From the NCBI GenBank assembly GCA_014843695.1, contig CM026397.1, forward strand, positions 40,448,651 through 40,512,650: a DNA stretch of 64,000 nucleotides, read 5' to 3'. The notes under the pieces were generated by a model, which was not told the origin of the DNA, made no database searches, and worked only from the letters and a program-made list of their open reading frames with translations. Each line of letters begins with the position of its first letter. Within the stretch, counting starts at the first letter, position 1. Shown here in pieces: positions 23,501 through 35,500 of this stretch. The translations under genes and the position numbers were made by a program. The stretch comes from Archivesica marissinica. Its lineage: Eukaryota; Mollusca; Bivalvia; Venerida; Vesicomyidae.

Positions 23501-26500
23501 TCGAACCCGAGTTGCATTGGTGAGAAGCGAGCGTGCTAACCACTGCGCTAATCAGACAGGCAGGTTTTACTTTCTTATGATTTTTATAGGTTTTACTGAG
23601 GAAGATTTGGAGAAACCCAAGTTTACGTTCAAGCCAGAGGGTGCTAAAGTTCCTCTTGTGCTGTCGGGGGCTGGGGAATCGACACCTGTGCAGGTACCGG
23701 GCACCCTGAATCAGTATCTGCGAGACTACCAACGCGATGGTATCAAATTTCTGTACAGTCATTACATAAAGAACAGAGGGGCTATTTTAGGGGACGATAT
23801 GGGACTTGGAAAAACTGTACAGGTAATTGTTAATGGGAAAATAGAAACAGTAAAGGGTGTTACAGAGAGTAGAGTCAAACACTGTAGAATGGATTGTTGT
23901 GTACATGATCAATCATCTGACAGTGTTGTCCATCACATTTATCAAGTGAAACTAGCACCTCCAAGAGTTGCAGATAAGGAAATCCCACCCGAGGGCTGAA
24001 GATGCGTGCAAAGAACGAGGCTCTGCCGATTTATTATCTCGCCTTTTTTATGCTTTTGATGCACTTTACGAATTATGCCAGCCTATATACACGCATGAAT
24101 GGCGCATGAATTTACTATACGGTGATGAGGTCATTGGAATGTGACAATTTACTGATTGTCAGTTAAAAGTAAACACCAGGTACATGCTAAGTTTAACGGT
24201 TTAATATCTTTAATGTTAAACCTTTACATCCAACACGGGTAAAGATTCAAATAATCCATGACTTTAACCATCATACTAAAAGGAACAACAAGATTTAAAG
24301 GGAGATCAGTCGCACTAGGATTACAGGCAGGATGTTTACAAACAATGCAAGTGCATTGTGGGTCAAATGGTGATAGTAGGCACGTGAACAACACATGAAT
24401 GGTAGCAATACGTCATTGATTGCGACATCGATGAAATATCGCGGTTATTATTATGACGTAACTTCACGGCAGTGTTCGGATATTAACGTTATCCAATAAA
24501 ATGATACAAATTTTGACGCAGAAATAAAAGGAAACTAGCGGAATTGTTTGTGATATCTAATTAGCATAAAGTACCATAGTCCCCTTGTCTACTCGGTTAG
24601 ACAGATTTATACTCGGTTAGACAGATTTATCTCACCCCCCCCAAAATGGCGCGAAAAGCCTGTCTATAGGTGAGAAAATTATATATTCCCATCCACTTTA
24701 TAAGTCTCCCATATCTATTAAACTGGTGGAGTTATGTCAAAATATCTTTTTTTCCATAGTCAGTTCATTTGTGTGTTTTACGTTTGTTTATCGTCGCTAC
24801 CATGAAAAAGTTGGCAGTTTCTTACGGAGGTTGGTGCACCCAAGTACTGGTTAACCGCTGGAGTCTGCCCAGGAAAGGTGTTATTAGATAAACTGCCTTC
24901 CGGCGATATAGCCCAAAATGGTGCTGATGCAGGCATAAAACCCGAAATATAACATAAATATTATCGTCGCTACCGCATACAAGCGACACCTCCTGAAAAG
25001 ATTCGTCATTTTAGATATTTGGAGGATAGTGCAATGATCACTCTCGTTGGCTTGGATGAAAGCGTAAAATGTGGTCATTTGTGTCGGAGGAAACCGGAGT
25101 ACCCGGAGAAAACCAACCTGTCCGAAACAGCAGCTTGTATGGATCAAATATGAAATGGACTATTCTCTTAAACAACTTTCAGCTACTGTTTTCAGAATAA
25201 TGAATTTGTACAGTTAAAATTAATTACCAAACTATTAACATATCTCAGCCTCCTTCCTCTCCACGACAAAATAAATACCCCTCTAAACTGAAAACCCCTC
25301 CAAATCAAACTTTACCTCTTGTCTGGTGGCCGTTCCATTTAGGAGGTGTCACTGTGCTGTAAATAGCTGAAGAACTACATTTATAAGTGTGTGTAACATC
25401 ACCTGGTTTCTGGCTTCTTGCTTGCAGGTGATAGGATTTCTGTCGGCACTCCTCGGGAAGCAGGGAAACAGAGTGGACGTAATGAGACAGAAACCCAAGT
25501 TTATTAGAAAGGTATAACAAAATCAAACCTGTGTTAGTGGTCACCTCTATTAAGCAGCTTACCTGCATTAAGCAGCCAGTTTCCAGATTCCCAATATGTT
25601 GATTTATTATACATTTGACCTCTATTGAGCAACCACCTGTGTTAAGCAGTCATTTCTGTGATTCCCATGGCTGGCTGCTTAAGACAGGTTTGACTGTATA
25701 CAAATACAGTTTGGCTGCTTAAGACAGGTTTGACTGTATACAAATACAGTTTGACCCATATATAGAAACCATCCGTTGGAACGGCAAAGAATTGTGTTTG
25801 TTTACAAGTTAAAATACATTGATATTAAAATGATGTGAGAGCTTAATTTTTGTATTAAGAGACATGTTGTGTTAATTAAGAAATAATAAGTATCAACCGT
25901 GGTATATCGCAGAATAACCCTCGTAGAAATATATCACGAAGGCCAAAGGCATATGAACTTCAAACGAGGGTTATTCTGCGATATACCATGGTTGATACTT
26001 ATTATTTCGATTCTAACACGACTTACTTCTAATAATTTTAGACGAGAATCAAAGGAGTATTTTCTTCAAACGCCGTGGTACTCCGCTGCATTTGGCTTTC
26101 GATATTTCCTCCCGCGTAAGGGGTGTCAAATAAAACTACAGAATAGTAACTGAAACGTTACTTAACAGAAAAACAAGACGAACAAGAGATTATCTGATTC
26201 TAAAAATGGCTCACTTCCGCGAATTTCCACGGTAGTATTTACAAACATCACGTGAATTTCATTCATAAAACTTTACACACATTGTATAAATGGAATAGCC
26301 AAAACACGGTGCGCGCGCAGCATAGTTCAAGGTAGGTATATCGCAGAATAACCCGAGGTAGATTTTACTCTATAAGTATGTATGTTATTAGCTGGGTCGT
26401 GTTAGAATTTAGTTTAAGCATATACATGATTATTTACTATTGGACAGATGTCTAATGGATACAGACTTGTGCAATGACCGACTGAATCTTACATGATACT

Positions 26501-29500
26501 GTAGTCCAGTGGTAACACGCTCGACTGATAATCCAGGGATCGAACCGTAACAGTCTTTCAGATGGGACGTTAAACCGAGGTCTCGTGTCGGTGCTTTACA
26601 CCGTGCACGTAAAAGAACCAGAGGAGACTCTGGAATGGGTCTCTGTCTGTATCATGCACTATCCTCCAAAATCTAAAATGACTCTTCAGGAGACGTCGCT
26701 CATATGGGCAACCGGTAGCGACGATAAATAAACATAAAACACACATTGTAGGCAAAATTGACTGTACATGTGTTGATCCTAAGGATCCAGGAATGATTGT
26801 GCGGGTCTGACCTGTGATATAAAACATGTATGCTGCAGATTCTAAGGTTCCAGGAACTGTGATATAAAACATGTATGCTGCAGATTCTAAGGTTCCAGGA
26901 ACTGTGATATAAAACATGTATGCTGCAGATTCTAAGGTTCCAGGAACTGTGATATAAAACATGTATGCTGCAGATTCTAAGGATCCAGGAATGATTGTGC
27001 AAGCCTGACCTGTGATATAAAACATGTATGCTGCAGATTCTAAGGATCCAGGAGTGATTGTTCGAGTCTGACCTGTGATATAAAACATGTATGCTGCAGA
27101 TTCTAAGGATCCAGGAATGATTGTACAAGTCTGACCTGTGATATAAAACATGTATGCTGCAGATTCTAAGGATCCAGGAGTGATTGTGCGGGTCTGACCT
27201 GTGATATAAAACATGTATGCTGCAGATCCTAAGGATCCAGGAGTGATTGTGTGGGTCTGACCTGTGATATAAAACATGTATGCTGCAGATCCTAAGGATC
27301 CAGGAGTGATTGTGCGAGTTTGACCTGTGATATAAAACATGTATGCTGCAGATCCTAAGGATCCAGGAGTGATTGTGCGAGTCTGACCTGTGATATAAAA
27401 CATGTATGCTGCAGATTCTAAGGATCCAGGAATGATTGTACAAGTCTGACCTGTGATATAAAACATGTATGCTGCAGATTCTAAGGATCCAGGAGTGATT
27501 GTGCGAGTCTGACCTGTGATATAAAACATGTATGCTGCAGATTCTAAGGATCCAGGAGTGATTGTGCGGGTCTGACCTGTGATATAAAACATGTATGCTG
27601 CAGATTCTAAGGATCCAGGAGTGATTGTGCAAGCCTGACCTGTGATATAAAACATGTATGCTGCAGACTCTAAGGATCCAGGAGTGATTGTGCGGGTCTG
27701 ATCTGTGATATAAAACATGTATGCTGCAGATCCTAAGGATCCAGGAGTGATTGTGCGGGTCTGACCTGTGATATAAAACATGTATGCTGCAGATTCTAAG
27801 GATCCAGGAGTGATTGTGCAAGCCTGACCTGTGATATAAAACATGTATGCTGCAGATTCTAAGGATCCAGGAGTGATTGTGTGGGTTTGACCTGTGATAT
27901 AAAACATGTATGCTGCAGATTCTAAGGATCCAGGAATGATTGTACAAGTCTGACCTGTGATATAAAACATGTATGCTGCAGATTCTAAGGATCCAGGAGT
28001 GATTGTGCGGGTCTGACCTGTGATATAAAACATGTATGCTGCAGATCCTAAGGATCCAGGAGTGATTGTGTGGGTCTGACCTGTGATATAAAACATGTAT
28101 GCTGCAGATCCTAAGGATCTAGGAGTGATTGTGCGAGTCTGACCTGTGATATAAAACATGTATGCTGCAGATCCTAAGGATCCAGGAGTGATTGTGCGAG
28201 TCTGACCTGTGATATAAAACATGTATGCTGCAGATTCTAAGGATCCAGGAATGATTGTGCGGGTCTGACCTGTGATATAAAACATGTATGCTCCAGATTC
28301 TAAGGATCCAGGAGTGATTGTGCGGGTCTGACCTGTGATATAAAACATGTATGCTGCAGATCCTAAGGATCCAGGAACTGTGATATAAAACATATGTAGC
28401 ACATTCATTATGCACACTGTGACACCTGAATCGAATGCGATATCACGACAGCCGCTTGAAGTTATTAGACCTGTCTTATTATTACATATATTGGCTTGTA
28501 ATTCAATGTTTGAATGTTTCCACAGCTGTCCGATTCCGCTAGCATAAGGAACGATGCTCCCAGTAAAGGTCCATTCCTGATTATTGGACCAGGCTGTGTA
28601 CTGTACAACTGGCTGGAGGAGTTGGATACCTGGGGCTATTTTACTGTCAGGTAAACACAGGAATTATTTTGTTCCATTTTTTCATAAGGATTCTGATCAG
28701 GGATGGAAAACCTGGTTTAACAATCAGCAGGCCCAACTATTAAATTGAGCATTGAAGATGTGCTGTTGTTAGAGCGGTTTTCCCCAGGAAACATTTTTGT
28801 CAAAAAACATCAATGGTGCATTTGGACTTTAATGTACGTCTTAGAGGTTTTTTAGATATTTTCAGAGCTGTACCCCCATCATACCCCCTTACAGTTTTTA
28901 TTGTATTTTCGTTTTATTTTAGATTTTTCATTTTCTTGGAAATCTGCAGGCCCTGGCCTTCAGTGCCTTATAGTAGCTACTTGTTCAAACTCGTGTCCCC
29001 TGGTCGAGTGGTTACGGTCGCTGACCTGTATACCAAACTGACAAACAACTAGTTTAATTTAGTTCAATTCATACAAATTTATTTTAACTCGATTGCGAAG
29101 CAAGTTCTTATAAGATTAGCTTAATTGAGAAATGGATGGAATCCATCAGTTTAATCGAGATCTGGTAGGAATCCATCAGCTTAATCGAGATCTGGATGGA
29201 ATCCATCGCCATGTTGAAAGGGAAGAGTCACTGTGGATATAAGTGACTTGCTTAAGAACACACCACCTTTGTTTTGACACGGTTATACTATTGGGAGAGA
29301 TATTCACTTGCAAAATATGCACAGATTTGGTTATGTTCACCTTGCATAACTCTGTTAGCAGAAGATTTCTTGGAACCAGTAAGATTGTGGTATGAAATGA
29401 GCATGTACACACAATGTTTAACCCTATTACAGGAAATATCACGGAATAGATAAGATTGAATGTTTGAAAGACATCAGGAAAGGGAAAGTGGAGATTGTTG

Positions 29501-32500
29501 TGACAACGTTTGAGACATTCAGAGAACACTTGGTGAGTGTCAATTGCATATAGTAATGAATATAGCACGACAAATATATATTTATATTTATTTATATTTC
29601 GGATTTTACGCCTGCATCAGCACCATTTTGGGCTATATCGCCGGCGGACAGTTTACCTAACAACACCTTTACTGGGCGCGACAAATATAGGATTTTACAT
29701 AATTTCATGAAATATGGTATGACATAGTTTATACAAATTTATTTTAGCTCGATTGCGAAACAAGTTATTACAACTTATATTAATCACTCTCGAGACTCCA
29801 TCGCCACGAGGGAGAGAGAAGAGGCAACGTGGAATTTAGATGCCTTGCCTTAGGGTACAATCATAACGACTCCAGTGGGGCTCGAACTCCGGACCTTTCG
29901 CACCTGAAGCGAACGCGCATCCACTGCGCTATCATGACTTCCACTATGACATCACCATGCGTGTAAGATTTATCACTGTCAGCACAAATTGTCATGACGT
30001 TACTAAATACACAAAGCAGCGTTATGTTTTAAACAGCATTATAATTATGTGTTAAACAGCGTTATATTTATGTGTTAAACAGCGTTATAATTATGTGTTA
30101 AACAGTGTTATAATTATGTGTTAAACAGCGTTATAATTATGTGTTAAACAGCGTTATAATTATGTGTTAAACAGCGTTATAATTATGTGTTAAACAGCGT
30201 TATAATTATGTGTTAAACAGCGTTATAATTATGTGTTAAACAGCGTTATAATTATGTGTTAAACAGCATTATATTTATGTGTTAAACAGCGTTATAATTA
30301 TGTGTTAAACAGCGTTATAATTATGTGTTAAACAGCGTTATAATTATGTGTTAAACAGCGTTATAATTATGTGTTAAACAGCGTTATAATTATGTGTTAA
30401 ACAGCGTTATAATTATGTGTTAAACAGCATTATAATTATGTGTTAAACAGCATTATAATTATGTGTTAAACAGCGTTATAATTGCGTCGAGACTTCTTTT
30501 GCTTCAGTGGCCTCCGGACAAATATAGATCCACGGGAAAGTGGAAAAGAAACCTGTGCCCGAGGTTATAACACTTTTTTCTCAGATCTCAAACTCAAATG
30601 ATTTAATTGGTTAATTCTGAGTTTTACTGCCAGCTGAACCAATCAGAAGCTTGAGAATGAGTTTGAGATAGGAGAAAAGCTTTATAAACTCGAGGCCAGG
30701 GTTGGAGGTTATGAAACTTTTCTTCTCAAATCTCAAATTCGAACTTAAGTGTTTTGATTGGTTGAGTCTGAGTTTTACTGTCATCTGAACCAATCAGAAG
30801 CTTGAGACTGAGTTTGAGATTGGAGAAAAGTTTTACAACCTCCATGCCAGGCCTGTACTTGTGAGTGGTTGCTTAGGCATATACTTGGTGCATCTGTTGC
30901 CTATATAGTTATAAACTATTGAGTTACTATGTTTCTCGCCTAGGGTGCTATATGGTACAATGGTGTAATGTTTACAGATGTATTCTTACAGGGCGACATG
31001 AATTCCATAGACTGGGCAGCAGTAATTGTTGATGAAGTTCATAAGATAAAGGTAAACTATTAACTCTTGCCAAGCTCCTTTGCAAAAATTCGAGAACCCG
31101 ATCAGACAGAACAGAACGTGCCATCAGATCAGGCTATATGCTGATTGCTCTTTAGACAGTGGAGCGGAATAGCAAACAACATAGATCCTGATCAGATGCA
31201 GCGTTACGCCGTGGCTGATCTAGGTCTATGCTGTTTGCACATTGCTTTGCATTTATTCGGCATTGACAGAATGAATACTGCTGGTAAATCCTGGATCATT
31301 AAAAACTCACTTGGTTAACACTATAAATGTTTGTTTATTGTCGCCCCTATTTATGAGACACCTCTCACGAACATCAGTACTTCTCAAATCCTACCCTTGC
31401 AAATCTAGTGCCAGGCAATCGGTAACCATTATTTAACTAATTAGTGGTTCACCAACTGGCCATTTCAGAATGAACCCCAGACAAGGTTTGAACATTCGCC
31501 CTCCCACTCCGTAGGCAGACACCCTAGCCACTAGGTCACGGACACTAAGAATAGTCATAATTAAAAGCAAGCAGTTCAAGCAAAATGGCTGCCTTTTTAA
31601 GGAGTTTTCTCATATAGAGGACATTAGCCCGAGTCAATAAGCTATAGGCTTCGGTTTTTCCGTTATATATAGATTATTGTCTGCACACTGACGTCACTTG
31701 CTAGTCCATTACGAGCATGAGCCTGTAGATATCTATGCTTAGTTCCACCTATATGGAGCTAGCATAACCAATATGGAGCTAGCATAACCAATATGGAGCT
31801 AGCATAACCAATATGGAGCTAGCATAACCAATATGGAGCTAGCATAACCAATATGGAGCTAGCATAACCAATATGGAGCTAGCATAACCAATATGGAGCT
31901 AGCATAACCAATATGCGATTTATGTGACCTGTACGTCAATGTTGAAATTTTAATGGTTGTTGGAGCTCGGCCCGTATGAGAATGTCTGACGAAATTCTTT
32001 TGAAGCTGCCAAACATTTTATAACATGATTCATTGAAACAATCGGTTTAATAATTGTTACTGTTACTGAGATGCCTTGAAGTTATGCCTCCATGTCACTC
32101 TGAGATACCTTGAAGTTATGCCTCCATGTCACTCTGAGATACCTTGAAGTTATGTCCCATGTCTGTCTGAGATGCCTTGAAGTTATGTCCCATGTCACTC
32201 TGAGATACCTTGATGTTATGTCCCATGTCACTCTGAGATGCCTTGAAGTTATGCCTCCATGTCACTCTGAGATGCCTTGACGTTATGTCCCATGTCACTC
32301 TGAGATGTCATGAAGTTATGCCTCCATGTCACTCTGAGATGCCATGAAGTTATGTCCCATGTCACTCTGAGATGCCTTGAAGTTATGCCTCCATGTCACT
32401 CTGAGATGTCTTGAAGTTATGTCCCATGTCACTCTGAGATGTCTTGAAGTTATGTCCCATGTCACTCTGAGATGTCTTGAAGTTATGTCCCATGTCACTC

Positions 32501-35500
32501 TGAGATGTCTTGAAGTTATGCCTCCATGTCACTCTGAGATACCTTGAAGTTATGTCCCATGTCTGTCTGAGATGCCTTGAAGTTATGTCCCATGTCACTC
32601 TGAGATACCTTGAAGTTATGTCCCATGTCTGTCTGAGATGCCTTGAAGTTATGTCCCATGTCACTCTGAGATACCTTGATGTTATGTCCCATGTCACTCT
32701 GAGATGCCTTGAAGTTATGTCACTCTGAGATGCCTTGAAGTTATGTCCCATGTCACTCTGAGATGCCTTGAAGTTATGCCTCCATGTCACTCTGAGATGC
32801 CTTGAAGTTATGTCCCATGTCACTCTGAGATGCGTTGAAGTTATGTCCCATGTCACTCTGCGATGCCTTGAAGTTATGTCCCATGTCACTCTGAGATGCC
32901 TTGAAGTTATGTCTCCATGTCACTCTGAGATGCCTTGAAGTTATGTCCCATGTCTGTCTAAGATGCCTTGAAGTTATGTCCCATGCCACTCTGAGATACC
33001 TTGAAGTTATGCCTCCATGTCACTCTGAGATACCTTGAAGTTATGCCTCCATGTCACTCTGAGATACCTTGAAGTTATGTCCCATGTCTGTCTGAGATGC
33101 TTTGAAGTTATGTCCCATGTCACTCTGAGATACCTTGATGTTATGTCCCATGTCACTCTGAGATGCCTTGAAGTTATGCCTCCATGTCACTCTGAGATGC
33201 CTTGACGTTATGTCCCATGTCACTCTGAGATGTCATGAAGTTATGCCTCCATGTCACTCTGAAATGCCATGAAGTTATGTCCCATGTCACTCTGAGATGC
33301 CTTGAAGTTATGCCTCCATGTCACTCTGAGATGTCTTGAAGTTATGTCCCATGTCACTCTGAGATGTCTTGAAGTTATGTCCCATGTCACTCTGAGATGT
33401 CTTGAAGTTATGTCACTCTGAGATGTCTTGAAGTTATGCCTCCATGTCACTCTGAGATACCTTGAAGTTATGTCCCATGTCTGTCTGAGATGCCTTGAAG
33501 TTATGTCCCATGTCACTCTGAGATACCTTGAAGTTATGTCCCATGTCTGTCTGAGATGCCTTGAAGTTATGTCCCATGTCACTCTGAGATACCTTGATGT
33601 TATGTCCCATGTCACTCTGAGATGCCTTGAAGTTATGTCCCATGTCACTCTGAGATGCCTTGAAGTTATGTCCCATGTCACTCTGAGATGCCTTGAAGTT
33701 ATGCCTCCATGTCACTCTGAGATGCCTTGAAGTTATGTCCCATGTCACTCTGAGATGCGTTGAAGTTATGTCCCATGTCACTCTGAGATGCCTTGAAGTT
33801 ATGTCCCATGTCACTCTGAGATGCCTTGAAGTTATGTCTCCATGTCACTCTGAGATGCCTTGAAGTTATGCCTCCATGTCACTCTGAGATGCCTTGAAGT
33901 TATGCCTCCATGTCACTCTGAGATGCCTTGAAGTTATGCCTCCATGTCACTCTGAGATGTCTTGAAGTTATGTCACTCTGAGATGCCTTGAAGTTATGTC
34001 CCATGTCACTCTGAGATGCCTTGAAGTTATGTCCCATGTCACTCTGAGATGTCTTGAAGTTATGCCTCCATGTCACTCTGTGATGCCTTGAAGTTATGTC
34101 CCATGTCACTCTGAGATGCCTTGAAGTTATGTCCCATGTCACTCTGAGATGTCTTGAAGTTATGTCCCATGTCACTCTGAGATGTCATGAAGTTATGTCT
34201 CCATGTCACTCTGAGATGCCTTGAAGTTATGTCCCATGTCACTCTGAGATGCCTTGAAGTTATGTCCCATGTCACTCTGAGATGCCTTGAAGTTATGTCC
34301 CATGTCACTCTGAGATGTCTTGAAGTTATGTCCCATGTCTGTCTGAGATGCCTTGAAGTTATGTCCCATGTCACTCTGAGATGCCTTGAAGTTATGTCCC
34401 ATGTCACTCTGAGATGCCTTGAAGTTATGTCCCATGTCACTCTGAGATGTCTTGAAGTTATGTCCCATGTCACTCTGAGATGTCTTGAAGTTATGTCCCA
34501 TGTCACTCTGAGATGCCTTGAAGTTATGTCCCATGTCACTCTGAGATGCCTTGAAGTTATGTCCCATGTCACTCTGAGATGCCTTGAAGTTATGTCCCAT
34601 GTCACTCTGAGATGCCTTGAAGTTATGTCCCATGTCACTCTGAGATGTCTTGAAGTTATGTCCCATGTCTGTCTAAGATGTCTTGAAGTTATGTCCCATG
34701 TCACTCTGAGATGCCTTGAAGTTATGTCCCATGTCACTCTGAGATGCCATGAAGTTATGTCCCATGTCACTCTGAGATGCCTTAAAGTTATGTCCCATGT
34801 CTGTCTGAGATGCCATGAAGTTATGCCTCCATGTCACTCTGAGATGTCATGAAGTTATGTCCCATGTCTGTCTGAGATGCCATGAAGTTATGTCCCATGT
34901 CTGTCTGAGATGCCATGAAGTTATGCCTCCATGTCACTCTGAGATGCCATGAAGTTATGTCCCATGTCTGTCTGAGATGCCATGAAGTTATGTCCCATGT
35001 CACTCTGAGATGCCTTAAAGTTATGTCCCATGTCTGTCTGAGATGTCTTGAAGTTATGTCCCATGTCACTCTGAGATGTCTTGAAGTTATGTCCCATGTC
35101 ACTCTGAGATGTCTTGAAGTTATGTCCCATGTCTGTCTGAGATGCCATGAAGTTATGTCCCATGTCTGTCTGAGATGTCTTGAAGTTATGTCCCATGTCA
35201 CTCTGAGATGTCTTGAAGTTATGTCCCATGTCACTCTGAGATGTCTTGAAGTAATGTCCCATGTCTGTCTAAGATGTCTTGAAGTTATGTCCCATGTCTG
35301 TCTGAGATGCCTTGAAGTTATGTCCCATGTCACTCTGAGATGCCTTGATGTTATGTTCCATGTCACTCTGAGATGCCATGAAGTTATGCCTCCATGTCAC
35401 TCTGAGATGCCATGACGTTATGTCCCATGTCTGTCTGAGATGCCTTGAAGTTATGCCTCCATGTCACTCTGAGATGCCTTGAAGTTATGTCCCATGTCAC

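Noticed and set aside
23823..23999. C-terminal extension of the exon 6 frame to 23999
   Set aside because: The frame passes a good donor (gtaatt) and loses similarity. Exon 7 continues the helicase in phase, so this is intron.
26570..28417. 615-codon minus-strand repeat protein
   Set aside because: 63-bp and 45-bp units keep the frame open, a second shifted frame is open too, and the array lies within an intron of the plus-strand gene.
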